33,694 nucleotides of DNA from CAYFUR01 sp964346275 (GCA_964346275.1 CAYFUR010000038.1:1-33694), one strand, 5' to 3'. Positions 24,945 through 33,218 are shown, counted from the stretch's first letter. A program made the numbers and translations. The notes: generated by a model from the sequence alone, not told the origin.

Positions 24945-25196
24945 ATGCTTTTTCTTGCCCGGATTCATGTGATGCTGAAGCCCGACGTGGCCGATGTGCA
25001 GGGAATCGCCATCCAGCAATCCCTGGCGCGCCACGAACAACCCGTCACGCAGGTCAAGGCGGGCAAGTATTTCGAAGTGGAAGTGGAGGCGGTGGGCGAG
25101 AAAGAAGCGCGCGGCATTGTGGAGGAACTGGCGGACGGCACCTTCAGCAACCCGACCATTGAAACCTACTGGTATGACCTGGAGTCGCGCCAATAA
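24945..25196 (+). CDS. purS: Phosphoribosylformylglycinamidine synthase subunit PurS
   Basis: Small structural subunit of the PurS-PurQ-PurL complex, which makes formylglycinamidine ribonucleotide in purine synthesis. The 83-aa product shows ARIHVMLKPDVADVQGIAIQ, GKYFEVEVEA and the C-terminal NPTIETYWYDLE, all typical. The ATG abuts the rnhB TGA directly (24942-24944), with its ribosome binding site (AAGGAA) inside rnhB. PurS usually heads a purSQL operon; here strong terminators follow at once, so purQ and purL must lie elsewhere. Confidence 0.92.
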   Translation: MLFLARIHVMLKPDVADVQGIAIQQSLARHEQPVTQVKAGKYFEVEVEAVGEKEARGIVEELADGTFSNPTIETYWYDLESRQ

Positions 25197-25217
25197 GGCC
25201 CGCCTTGTCCGGACATG

Positions 25218-25252
25218 AAAAAACGCCGCCGCTGATTTGCGGCGGCGTTTTT
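25218..25252. terminator. Bidirectional Rho-independent terminator after purS
   Basis: ACGCCGCCGC and GCGGCGGCGT form a perfect stem around TGATTT, flanked by AAAAA on one side and TTTTT on the other. It works for the rnhB-purS transcript and could also stop transcription arriving from the right. Confidence 0.9.
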
Positions 25253-25270
25253 CGTGGGACGTTGCGGAGT

Positions 25271-25308
25271 AAAAAAGAACCCGGCGGCCTCGCGAGGAGG
25301 CCGCCGGG
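25271..25308 (-). terminator. Rho-independent terminator of the secreted 654-aa protein gene
   Basis: On the minus strand CCCGGCGGCCTC pairs with GAGGCCGCCGGG across a tiny loop and is followed by TTCTTTTTT. It lies 30 nt after the stop codon of the gene ending at 25338. Confidence 0.92.
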
Positions 25309-25337
25309 GGAGAGGGTTCTTACGAGGTCCGGTCTGA

Positions 25338-27302
25338 TTAGAACGGATCGTATTCGGTGAGGATCACACGATGGATGTTGGTGGTCGTGTTATCCAGCAC
25401 GCCGAAGCCAGACAGGGCCCACAGGAACTGAACGTTCATCGTGGTGCGGCCGCCATCCGTATTCGGAGTCTGCGGAGCAAACACGTTGCTGTAGACCTTG
25501 GCATCGCTCGCCAGCTGGATATCCGGGTTCACAGTGATGCCTGTGGCGCCACCGGTATGGAAGCCGGTCGCGGAGAACATCGTGCTGTCAACGCCGTTAC
25601 GAATAAGGAGCTGAGGCATGATCTCGCCAGCGTTGTCCGTGGAGGCCCAGACGTCCAGGATGTAGATCTTCTCCTGGTCGAGGACGATGCCCGTGTCAAT
25701 CGCACTGACATCCAGCGGATCAAGCGCAAGCGAGTTGAAGCCTGCAGACTCCCAGTAATCCGCAGTGGTCGGAGCGGGTCCGAACTGCGCTGTCATCTCG
25801 CTGCCGGTGATGGTCAGCGTCTCGGGCAGCGCGTTGTTCAAGCCAGCCGCGGAGAAGAACTGGTCGCCAGGCGTCCCACTCAGCGGTCCGGGAGCTTCGG
25901 AGAAGTCCGCACGGCCAGTGTCGTCGACGCCGATGGGCTGTCCAGCAGCCACCGTGAAGCTGGCGCCGCCGAAGTTCTTCAGCACCGTGCCGCCTTGCAG
26001 GCTGTCGCGGGTGTTTTCGCCAACTTCGACCGAGTTGATCTGAATCTCGTTCCCATCGCTTGCGTTCGTGTCGATGATCGAGATCGAGAACTGGGTCTGG
26101 CTGGCGCCCTGGGTCAGCAGGTAGGCGTCAAAGTCGGTGGCCGAACCGGGAACAATCGGGAACTCGCGGCTGCCCGTGTTGGAGAAGTCGCTCGGGTCCG
26201 AATAGCCGGCGTTCACCGTGCCCGTGTTGAACACGTCGCCGAACTGGATGAAGACTGGCGCATTGGCGTTAACGTCCGAGGACTGCCAGTTCACGCGCAG
26301 GCGATACAGCTTGTTCGCATCCAGATCGATACCGTCGTTGGGATCGCCGCCGTCATTGGCGAGACCGAAGCCCATGAGGCCGAGCTGCGCAGCCGACGAC
26401 TCGATGGAAAGCGGATTCGTCCGGCCCGCGGGAAGCGGCGTACCGATGGCCTTGGTCACGTTCGGGTCGATCGTGAAGCCATCGAGATTGGGGCTTTCCT
26501 GGTCATTGTCGCCCTCATCATCCGGGCCATCGCTTTCGATACCGAGAATGCGATTGTCGGCCTGGGCAACCCACCAGTCACCGAAGGTTTCGGAATCGGT
26601 GTCATAGACGGGCGGAACAAACGGATCGGTGAAGGTCGGCTGGCTGAGGCGGTCGCCGCCATCGAGAGTCGTGATGACTTCGAAGGAGGTGGCGTCGCCG
26701 CCGCCCTGAGTCGAAGCCACCGTGTCGATGTAAAGCGACACGATGCGGCTCTGGGACGGGCTGAGACTCAGATCCTGGCCAGTCAGGTCGCCGATCTCAT
26801 CATACTTCTCTTCGCCAGCAACGATCTGGTTGGCCGGATCGCTGAAATCGATATTACGGAAGCTGAGAAGGCCGGCCGTGAAGGCGTTGGCGCCGGAGAA
26901 GTCCGCTTTGGACGGAATGCTGGTCAAGGCGTTGTTGCCGTTGATTTGCAACGTCGTGGTGGAGTTGGGGGTGAGATCGCCAGCAGCGTCAAACTCGTTG
27001 AACACTACTTGGACGTCGTTGATGGAGTTGGCGTCGTTCAATTGAATGAGCGGCGTCAGGTCGACCGCGTCGTCATAGCGGAAAAGAAACGCTGAGGACG
27101 GGCGGAAGGCGATACCTGAGCCACCATCCGGTGCATCGAAGGGTGCGACTTGCGGGGGGCTGACCGCACCCTCGGAGATTCGATCCGTGATGATCACCGT
27201 TGGGAGATCACCCGTAAATTCCGGAGCGAAGGCAAAGGCGCTACCGCTGAGCAGGGAAGCGGCAGCCAGGATACCAGCTACGGTTGAGAACCGTGATTTC
27301 AC
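25338..27302 (-). CDS. Secreted acidic protein with duplicated module, possibly a surface-layer protein
   Basis: 654-aa exported protein of unknown family. The signal peptide is MKSRFSTVAGILAAASLLSG plus SAFA, cleaved about residue 24-26. The mature protein is rich in Asp, Asn, Thr, Ser and Gly with few cysteines or lysines, as in surface or extracellular structural proteins. An internal duplication is visible: residues ~326-362 (LDANKLYRLRVNWQSSDVNA, then PVFIQFGDVFNTG) match ~541-575 (LDQEKIYILDVWASTDNAGE, then PQLLIRNGVDSTMF), probably two beta-sandwich modules. No C-terminal sorting motif is seen. The start is GTG 27300-27302 with AAAAGGAT upstream. It has its own near-consensus promoter (27523-27551), a ~210-nt leader and a strong terminator. 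High expression as a surface-layer or envelope protein is inferred from this layout, not shown. Confidence 0.75.
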   Translation of the reverse strand: MKSRFSTVAGILAAASLLSGSAFAFAPEFTGDLPTVIITDRISEGAVSPPQVAPFDAPDGGSGIAFRPSSAFLFRYDDAVDLTPLIQLNDANSINDVQVVFNEFDAAGDLTPNSTTTLQINGNNALTSIPSKADFSGANAFTAGLLSFRNIDFSDPANQIVAGEEKYDEIGDLTGQDLSLSPSQSRIVSLYIDTVASTQGGGDATSFEVITTLDGGDRLSQPTFTDPFVPPVYDTDSETFGDWWVAQADNRILGIESDGPDDEGDNDQESPNLDGFTIDPNVTKAIGTPLPAGRTNPLSIESSAAQLGLMGFGLANDGGDPNDGIDLDANKLYRLRVNWQSSDVNANAPVFIQFGDVFNTGTVNAGYSDPSDFSNTGSREFPIVPGSATDFDAYLLTQGASQTQFSISIIDTNASDGNEIQINSVEVGENTRDSLQGGTVLKNFGGASFTVAAGQPIGVDDTGRADFSEAPGPLSGTPGDQFFSAAGLNNALPETLTITGSEMTAQFGPAPTTADYWESAGFNSLALDPLDVSAIDTGIVLDQEKIYILDVWASTDNAGEIMPQLLIRNGVDSTMFSATGFHTGGATGITVNPDIQLASDAKVYSNVFAPQTPNTDGGRTTMNVQFLWALSGFGVLDNTTTNIHRVILTEYDPF

Positions 27303-27522
27303 AGTTGGTAATCCTTTTCGTGGGTTTGGATGGTTACATCCGGTTTACCCCGCGAGGACAGGCCTCGGGGGGCGCTGAAAAAATGGCTCGATTACACTCT
27401 CTCGCACTCTCCTTTTTCGAAGGGCTCAGGACACAACTTGGACGCGAACTCTTAACTCACGTCAACGAGAATCCTGCCCCGGATTGGGATTCTGGCTTCC
27501 TGATCTTGCCAACATACCCTTA

Positions 27523-27551
27523 AGTATCGGTTCCGTTTCCTCGGTTGTCAA
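27523..27551 (-). promoter_or_regulatory. Strong sigma-70 promoter of the secreted 654-aa protein gene
   Basis: On the minus strand a perfect TTGACA (27546-27551) is followed by exactly 17 bp and GATACT (27523-27528, four of six). Transcription would start near 27516, about 214 nt before the GTG start. It lies in the 310-bp gene-free stretch 27303-27612; the rest of that stretch is the leader and shows no other clear element. Confidence 0.75.
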
Positions 27552-27612
27552 CGATGGATTCGGATGGAACTTTCTCCCTGGCGCAATTTCGAGAGATTGT
27601 CCTTCCCCTTTC

Positions 27613-29145
27613 TCAGGGATTTCCCTCTGCTTTGAGGCTCGACTCGGGCACAAGTTGGAGCGCGTCCAAAACCAAATCGCCCTTTTCAAGACAGCGCAGG
27701 GTTACCGTTTGTTTCTCTTCTTTGAGAGCCGTCCAGTCAAGCAACTCTTCATGGGGCTCCAACTCGCGCTCGCTATTGAGGTCGATCCGGGCCAGCAGGG
27801 CGTCTTTCCCGAAAGAGACCGAGAAAACCCCGCTTTTTTCCGTTTTGCCCAGGAAAAGCCGCGGGCGATAGCGGTCCTCCGCGGGGATTTCAAAGGGAAG
27901 GCGCACTTCCTCGTCCTTGTCCAGGCCCTCCAGGACCAGATAACCCGTTCCGCTGAGCTGAGTGGAGGTCTTCATCGTCATTTTGACGTCTTCAGGCTTT
28001 TGAATCTCCTCCTGCCGATCCTCCCACTCGACATGCACCATCTCGTAGAGGCGGTCCGCCGCGTCGGGAAACTCCGCGAAGGCCTTCTCCTGTCCCAACT
28101 GATACCAATAGGCGACCGACGAAAGGTCGTCGTGGCGGTCTCGCGAGGAGATGGTTCCTTCTTTCAGATCGAAGTCGAAGTTCTTGTGCTCGATGGTCAT
28201 CCGCAGAGATTCGGCAAAGGGAATGGGATCGAGCCAATGCCAGCGATAGACAGAGATCAGCTCGCCCGGCTGCCACCCTTCGATGATCGAGCCGCCATAA
28301 TAGGGCCGGTGGAGCTGGTGAAAGCCCCAGGCCTGGGAGAAGTAGTCCTCGGTGCCTGTGCCGCGGAGAGATGGCAGCTCCTCTCCGTCGATATACAGCC
28401 GTTCGTCCCCTTCGCCAAACCATCCCGGCGAGCGCAGCCGCGCGGAATAAACCGTCCCCACGTAGTAGCCCGCCCCTTCCGTGTCGAGAAACAGATAGTC
28501 GCCTCCCCTGGCGGGGAACTCCTGGCGATAGCGCGCATGGAAGTAAGGCGTGTTTTCCGCCAGTTCGTCCAGATTGCCCCAGTCCACGTTCCAGTAAACG
28601 GCGGCATCGTAATCCGAGGATTCGTTGGCGATCTCCAGCCGCGCCGATTCGCGAAACGGCATCGGCCAGTAACAGTTATACGCCTTCCCAAAGGTCGAAT
28701 TGGAGACGGGGATCGAGTTGACGTCGCGGCGCAGGGCATGGCCCACGGCGAAGAAATCTCCGAGAGGCGCTTCCACGGAGGGGCGTTCCTCTCCATCCCA
28801 GTAAATCCGGAGCACGAGGTTGCGCGCATAGAACGGGTCGTTGGTCCCGACGGTGAACCAAAGATGCTGGATCACGCCTGGCCCTTCCAACTCGCCCAGC
28901 AGGCGCGTCTCGCCCCGCAGGATCGACCGCGCGTCCACGTTCCCGTTCTGCCAGTCTTCGTCTGAACTCGAGAGCCGCCGGGCGCGGATCGGCGACAACT
29001 CCTTCAGCTCGTGAAAACTGGCGGGCCGGACCGGTCCTTCTTCCTGGCCGTCTTCTCCTGCTTCCTGGGCGGTTGCGGGAAGAGGAATGCCGGCACCGAG
29101 GGCCAGAGTGGCAACAAGCGTCAGAAACGAAACAAAGCGCAACAT
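27613..29145 (-). CDS. Exported GH172 family (DUF2961) glycoside hydrolase
   Basis: 510-aa secreted enzyme with signal peptide MLRFVSFLTLVATLALGAGI to ~residue 27. GH172 (formerly DUF2961) contains alpha-D-fructofuranosidases / difructose dianhydride enzymes and exo-D-arabinofuranosidases. The catalytic pair is present: E245 in GWFGEGDERLYIDGEELPSL and E266 in RGTGTEDYFSQAWGF. Their 21-residue spacing equals that of E270/E291 in the characterised Bifidobacterium enzyme (recalled). The N-terminal jelly-roll region (LEGPGVIQHLWFTV; LRIYWDGEERPSVEAPLGDF) is also typical. A C-terminal beta-sandwich domain begins near residue 390. The true substrate is unknown: fructan, arabinan or another furanoside. 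ATG 29143-29145 has a good GAGGTG 5 nt upstream. A terminator separates it from the TPR lipoprotein gene. Confidence 0.9.
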   Translation of the reverse strand: MLRFVSFLTLVATLALGAGIPLPATAQEAGEDGQEEGPVRPASFHELKELSPIRARRLSSSDEDWQNGNVDARSILRGETRLLGELEGPGVIQHLWFTVGTNDPFYARNLVLRIYWDGEERPSVEAPLGDFFAVGHALRRDVNSIPVSNSTFGKAYNCYWPMPFRESARLEIANESSDYDAAVYWNVDWGNLDELAENTPYFHARYRQEFPARGGDYLFLDTEGAGYYVGTVYSARLRSPGWFGEGDERLYIDGEELPSLRGTGTEDYFSQAWGFHQLHRPYYGGSIIEGWQPGELISVYRWHWLDPIPFAESLRMTIEHKNFDFDLKEGTISSRDRHDDLSSVAYWYQLGQEKAFAEFPDAADRLYEMVHVEWEDRQEEIQKPEDVKMTMKTSTQLSGTGYLVLEGLDKDEEVRLPFEIPAEDRYRPRLFLGKTEKSGVFSVSFGKDALLARIDLNSERELEPHEELLDWTALKEEKQTVTLRCLEKGDLVLDALQLVPESSLKAEGNP

Positions 29146-29170
29146 GATGTCACCTCGCGGATCTGTGGGG

Positions 29171-29214
29171 AATAAAAGAATCCCCCGCCCGGTTGCTGGA
29201 AAATGGCGGGGGAG
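29171..29214 (-). terminator. Rho-independent terminator after the TPR lipoprotein gene
   Basis: On the minus strand CCCCCGCC pairs with GGCGGGGG across a ~15-nt loop, followed by ATTCTTTTATT. It sits between the TPR lipoprotein stop and the GH172 start, so GH172 may be partly uncoupled from the genes upstream. Confidence 0.6.
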
Positions 29215-29245
29215 AAGGGCAAGGGGGGATCGGAAAATGTCCGGT

Positions 29246-30691
29246 TCAGGGATTCTCGCTCTGGACGCGGAGGCGCAGCTCGCGCAGCCATTTTTCGGTT
29301 TCCGGGTCGGTGGCGGTAGTGAGACGCTGGTAGGTTTCCAGACTGTCGAGCACCTCCGCGGCGGGACGGCCCGCGTCGTCGCGCGCGAGTGCCAGGTTGA
29401 GCCACGCCGGGGCAAAGCTGGGAGCCGCCTCGATGACCTGCTCGAGATTCTCCATGGCAAGCTCCGCGTTTCCAAGATCCAGGTGCAGCGCACCCAGGTT
29501 ATTGCGTGCCCGGACAAAGCCCGGGTCCAGCTCCAGAGCCTCGTTGAAAGAAGCGGCGGCGTCGCGGTAATCCTTTACCTGGACGTAAAAGTTCCCGAGT
29601 TGAAAATGCGCCTCGGCGCTGTCGGGATTCCTTGAGGCTGCTTTCTGGTACTCTTCCTGGGCCCGCCGCGTGCGGCCCGAGCGGTAAAGCGCCTCCGCCA
29701 GACCCAGACGCGCTTCCAGATTGTTTGGCTCCCGGTTGAGAACGCGTTCCCACCGGCGGACTGCTTCGTCGAAACGGCCAAGCTCCGCGGACTCCCGGGC
29801 GCCCTGCTTCAGCATCTCGGTGGACAGCGGATCAGATTGATCCAGTTCGGGAAACACGACCCGGCGCACCTGGACTGGATCCAGGTCTTTTGCCGCCTCG
29901 CCGCCCGTGCCCCCCGCCGAGCCAAGATTTTCAAAGGCCCGGGCGATCCCGCCAAACGGACCGGCGGGGGCCGTCGACTCCTGCTGTCCTGCTTCCGGCA
30001 AATCGGCTTGCTGCCCGGATTCCGCGGTCTCTCGCGGAGTCGGTTCCGCTTCCGGCTCTTCTTCCGCCTGCTCGCCTTGAGGCGCCCGGTCCTCGGGCTC
30101 TGAGTCCAGAGCCTGCTCCTCCTGCCACGTCATGGCTTCGGGGAGTTTTGCGGGTTGAATCGCGGTCTGATCGCTCTTCCTGTCGGCGGGAATTTCCTTG
30201 GTTTGATCCGTCGCCGGTGCGGGAGATCCCACTTCCGGCTCGGCGGCCTTTTCAGGCATCGGCGAGGGCGTTTCTTCCCGCTCCGCTATCTCCTGGCCGG
30301 TCGCCTGATTGGCGGGTGCGGGCGGCTGCGAATCCAGTTTCGCCTCCACCAGCTCCAATTCCGCCTTGGCGAGCTTGTAGCCCGGCTGCATCTCCAGCGA
30401 CCGCCGGAGATAATCCGCGGATTCCTCGTATCGTTCGAGATGGTAATAACAATCCCCGATCTCGTAATAGAGTACGGGGCGCGGGGAAACCTCCACCGCT
30501 TCGAGGAAAACATCCCGCGCCAGGAGGTAATCGCCCTGCTCTTTCAACTGTTGGCCCCTCGTCAGCAGATTGAATGACTCGGTGCGCTGCTCCTGCCGTT
30601 CCGCCACGGGATCGTGGAGACAGCCCGTGGAGAGCCCGGAAAGCGCCAGGATGAGGGCCGTGGAGAGCGTGAATGAGAGAGAGGATCGCAT
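29246..30691 (-). CDS. TPR lipoprotein with proline/glutamate-rich linker
   Basis: 481-aa predicted lipoprotein. The signal peptide ends in the lipobox LSTG-C24. A first TPR block (~45-115: GQQLKEQGDYLLARDVFLEA, PVLYYEIGDCYYHLERYEES) is followed by ~150 residues of low-complexity Pro/Glu/Ala/Gln linker (~120-285). A second TPR block then runs to the end (LEARLGLAEALYRSGRTRRA, AEAHFQLGNFYVQVKDYRDA, ARNNLGALHLDLGNAELAME). The layout suggests two protein-binding platforms tethered to the membrane, as in envelope assembly or outer-membrane complexes; the partner is unknown. The start codon overlaps the upstream lipoprotein stop by 1 nt (TGATG), so translation is coupled. Confidence 0.85.
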   Translation of the reverse strand: MRSSLSFTLSTALILALSGLSTGCLHDPVAERQEQRTESFNLLTRGQQLKEQGDYLLARDVFLEAVEVSPRPVLYYEIGDCYYHLERYEESADYLRRSLEMQPGYKLAKAELELVEAKLDSQPPAPANQATGQEIAEREETPSPMPEKAAEPEVGSPAPATDQTKEIPADRKSDQTAIQPAKLPEAMTWQEEQALDSEPEDRAPQGEQAEEEPEAEPTPRETAESGQQADLPEAGQQESTAPAGPFGGIARAFENLGSAGGTGGEAAKDLDPVQVRRVVFPELDQSDPLSTEMLKQGARESAELGRFDEAVRRWERVLNREPNNLEARLGLAEALYRSGRTRRAQEEYQKAASRNPDSAEAHFQLGNFYVQVKDYRDAAASFNEALELDPGFVRARNNLGALHLDLGNAELAMENLEQVIEAAPSFAPAWLNLALARDDAGRPAAEVLDSLETYQRLTTATDPETEKWLRELRLRVQSENP

Positions 30692-31239
30692 CAGTACGTG
30701 TTTTCGGAAACGAGGGATCCATTGGTGAAGCTGACCATGAGGCCGTCGGTCTTCAAAAACTGCCCTTTGTAGTCCCAGAAATCACGGCGCACCCCGGTTT
30801 CATAGATTTGCGACCAGGAGCGGTCGGGATAGCCATAGCGGAGCCGGTAGCCGTCCATATCGGTCACCTCGCCCTCATAGACGAGCTGGTTCTGAACAAA
30901 TTGGACAATCACCTGGCGGTCCCAGTAGATCCATTCGTCAACGATCTCGTTGCTTTCCGACCGCCAGCCCTCGCGGGTGTAGTCCGGCTGGCCGTGGCGT
31001 GCGAGCACATCGCGCTGGGACTCCGACAGATTCTGCTTCAGCGGTTCGGTTACCTGCGAATAAGCATCGCTTTTCCAGGTATACAGGTAATCCACGGAAT
31101 CATGTTCCGTGTATCGCTTGAAAGGCTCGATGGTCAGCGGCTCGCCCACATTATAGCGGGGTACCCGGTTCATGTTGCCGCAGGCTGCGAAGGCCAGCAC
31201 CACGCCCAATAGAACTATGCTTGTTGCCAGTCGTCTCAA
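30691..31239 (-). CDS. Small lipoprotein, BamE-like in appearance
   Basis: 182-aa predicted lipoprotein: signal peptide MRRLATSIVLLGVVLAFAAC with the acylated cysteine at C20. The mature part has QRDVLARHGQPDYTREGWRS, then VDEWIYWDRQVIVQFVQNQL. This GxPD...EW.Y...V.F..N.L pattern is reminiscent of the SmpA/BamE fold, but similarity is too weak to assign. The start is TTG 31237-31239, supported by AAGGGAG 8 nt upstream; no ATG fits the signal peptide. It is the first gene of a lipoprotein pair with TGATG coupling to the TPR lipoprotein. Confidence 0.75.
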   Translation of the reverse strand: MRRLATSIVLLGVVLAFAACGNMNRVPRYNVGEPLTIEPFKRYTEHDSVDYLYTWKSDAYSQVTEPLKQNLSESQRDVLARHGQPDYTREGWRSESNEIVDEWIYWDRQVIVQFVQNQLVYEGEVTDMDGYRLRYGYPDRSWSQIYETGVRRDFWDYKGQFLKTDGLMVSFTNGSLVSENTY

Positions 31240-31612
31240 GGGGACCGCTCCCTTCCGAATTCATCGTCCAGGCCCGCGGGCCGGAACGCAATCTCTTCAC
31301 TTGCCGATTCCCATCAGGTCAAGGTGGATTCCCTCTCTCCCGCAGGACCGTATCAGGCGCCCGCAGGAGGCCTTGCTGCACATTAAGGACACCGGGCCCG
31401 GGCCCCCGGTTTGTTTCTCCACGGAAACTAGCGAGATCCAGACTTCCTCTCCACCTGTTTGTCACTTGGCTTTCTGAGAACTTTTGCCTCCAATGCCTGT
31501 CACCCTGGCTTTGATCTCGAGGGAAAACCATGATGAATCGCTCTCGCCGCCCCCGCGTCTTTCCGCCCGAAGGCCGCCGCAAACTCCCCAGGATAACAAT
31601 GTGAACGTGACT

Positions 31613-31888
31613 TCAGGTGGGCCGGACATGGTGAACTCTTCCATCCAGCGGCTGCGCATCCCCTTTCTCGCGCCTCCCCTCCCCTTGACGGAACCCATCG
31701 ATTTCCTTTTCTTCGAGCGGATCGTGGTCAATCCCTTCGAGGAATTCACGCACCTCAATGACCACATCGACGCCATGCGCGGCCCAGTATCCCGAAGCGG
31801 AAACCACCCGCGCGCTTCCGATCGGAACCACGCTCGCCCTTGTCGCCATGACCTTTTTGATGAATCCGGGGGCGATTCTCCTTCGCAC
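31613..31888 (-). CDS. Possible small hypothetical gene in the lipoprotein-pstB interval
   Basis: An open frame of 91 aa with normal amino-acid composition and GC-rich third positions, e.g. VVPIGSARVVSASGYWAAHG and VIEVREFLEGIDHDPLEEKE. GTG 31888 or ATG 31849 could start it; AAAAAGG sits only 2 nt before the ATG, so initiation is doubtful. It is divergent from pstB. The 666-bp interval 31240-31905 otherwise shows nothing convincing. I do not recognise a family. Confidence 0.3.
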   Translation of the reverse strand: MRRRIAPGFIKKVMATRASVVPIGSARVVSASGYWAAHGVDVVIEVREFLEGIDHDPLEEKEIDGFRQGEGRREKGDAQPLDGRVHHVRPT

Positions 31889-31905
31889 CCCTTACGCGAG
31901 GTAAC

Positions 31906-32745
31906 ATGAGGAGTATGCCGGTGGCCGACCAGACGACGGCGCAAAAAGAAGAAACGCCCCAGAAGGAGCCACTGGCTCCCCCGGCGGGCGGCAAGCCCCA
32001 CGTTCGAATCTCCGATCTCAGCGTTTACTACGGAGAAAATCCCGCCGTACAAAACGTCACCCTCGATGTTGACAAACACAGTGTCATGGCCCTCATCGGC
32101 CCCTCCGGCTGCGGCAAATCCACACTCATCAAGGCGGTCAACCGCATCCTCGACCTTGTGCCCTCTGCCCGTGTTACCGGCGATATACAGGTCGGCGAAC
32201 AATCCGTGCTCGGCGACGACGTCGACTTGATCCACCTGCGCCAGCGCGTCGGCATGGTATTCCAGCGCCCCAACCCCTTTCCCAAGTCGATCTACGATAA
32301 CGTCGCCTATGGCCTGCGCATCCATGGCGTGAAGAATCGCTCCACCGTCGACGATGTCGTGGAATGGGCGCTCAAGCACGCCGCCCTCTGGGGCGAAGTT
32401 CACGACCGTCTGAAAACCAGCGCCCTCGACCTCTCCGGCGGCCAGCAGCAGCGCCTCTGCATCGCCCGCGCTCTCGCCGTCCAGCCCGAAGTCCTCCTCA
32501 TGGACGAACCCTGCTCCGCCCTTGATCCCATCGCCACCGGCAAAATCGAGGAACTGATCCTCTCCCTCAAAGAGGAATATACGATCCTCATCGTCACCCA
32601 CAACATGCAGCAGGCCGGCCGCGTTTCCGACCATACGGCCCTCATGTGGCTCGGCAAGCTCATCGAGCAAAACCGCACGGAAGAAATCTTCACCAACCCG
32701 AAAGAAAAAATCACCGAAGACTATATCACGGGCCGGAGCGGCTGA
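31906..32745 (+). CDS. pstB: Phosphate ABC transporter ATP-binding protein
   Basis: ATPase of the high-affinity phosphate importer PstSCAB. The 279-aa protein has Walker A GPSGCGKST (65-73), the Q loop and PstB-specific VFQRPNPFPKSIYDNVAYG (118-136), the signature LSGGQQQRLCIARAL (176-190), Walker B VLLMDEPCSALDP (196-208) and the H loop VTHNMQQAGRVSDHTA (230-245). A ~30-residue polar N-terminal extension precedes the domain. ATG 31906 has GAGG close upstream (GCGAGGTAAC); an in-frame ATG at 31915 is an alternative. No pstS, pstC, pstA or phoU is next to it, so it is detached from the rest of its transporter, or those genes lie elsewhere. yraN follows 4 bp after the stop. Confidence 0.95.
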   Translation: MRSMPVADQTTAQKEETPQKEPLAPPAGGKPHVRISDLSVYYGENPAVQNVTLDVDKHSVMALIGPSGCGKSTLIKAVNRILDLVPSARVTGDIQVGEQSVLGDDVDLIHLRQRVGMVFQRPNPFPKSIYDNVAYGLRIHGVKNRSTVDDVVEWALKHAALWGEVHDRLKTSALDLSGGQQQRLCIARALAVQPEVLLMDEPCSALDPIATGKIEELILSLKEEYTILIVTHNMQQAGRVSDHTALMWLGKLIEQNRTEEIFTNPKEKITEDYITGRSG

Positions 32746-32749
32746 CGCC

Positions 32750-33214
32750 ATGGGCGGGGTCCGGATGCGCCTGGCGCCCTGGTGGCCCCCCGCGCCCTTC
32801 GACGCGCGGTGGCATTCCGAACAGCGCGGCCTCTGGGGCGAGCACGCCGTCGCCCGCCATCTCTGGCGCAAAGGGTGGCGCGTCCTCGAACACCGCTGGA
32901 AAGCCGTCGATGGTTCCGATATCGACCTGGTCCTGGCCGACGAACAGCGCCTGCTCTTTGCCGAGGTGAAAGTCCGCACGCGCTTTGGCGAGGGCGACGA
33001 CCCCTGGGCCGAAGTCTTCGATCCCGAGCGCCAGAAAAACCTCCTCTTCGCCGCCGGAGACTACCTCCGCGCCACGCGCCAGCCCTTCGCCGCCCTGCGC
33101 TTCGACGCCTATCTCGTCAAGCCCCTGCCCTCGCGGCGCCGCGACCCCGAAATCCTCGTCGAGACGGATTACCTCGACCCCGCCGCCGTCCCCGGCTGGC
33201 GCGGCCTCCCATAA
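32750..33214 (+). CDS. YraN-family (UPF0102) putative endonuclease
   Basis: 154-aa member of UPF0102, restriction-endonuclease-like fold proteins whose cellular role is poorly known. It has RGLWGEHAVARHLWRKGWRV (~25-45), then the catalytic-looking DGSDIDLVLADEQRLLFAEV and KVRTR, i.e. the D...ExK core. In many bacteria yraN lies near rnhB; here rnhB is 8 kb away. The ATG at 32750 lies 4 bp after pstB, with another ATG in frame at 32765 closer to the conserved start. Codon third positions are very GC-rich. Confidence 0.85.
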   Translation: MGGVRMRLAPWWPPAPFDARWHSEQRGLWGEHAVARHLWRKGWRVLEHRWKAVDGSDIDLVLADEQRLLFAEVKVRTRFGEGDDPWAEVFDPERQKNLLFAAGDYLRATRQPFAALRFDAYLVKPLPSRRRDPEILVETDYLDPAAVPGWRGLP

Positions 33215-33218
33215 AAAT

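Noticed and set aside
31484..31909. 141-codon plus-strand frame upstream of pstB
   Set aside because: Its composition (Pro/Arg/His/Ser rich) is not protein-like and the opposite strand gives a more plausible frame over the same stretch.
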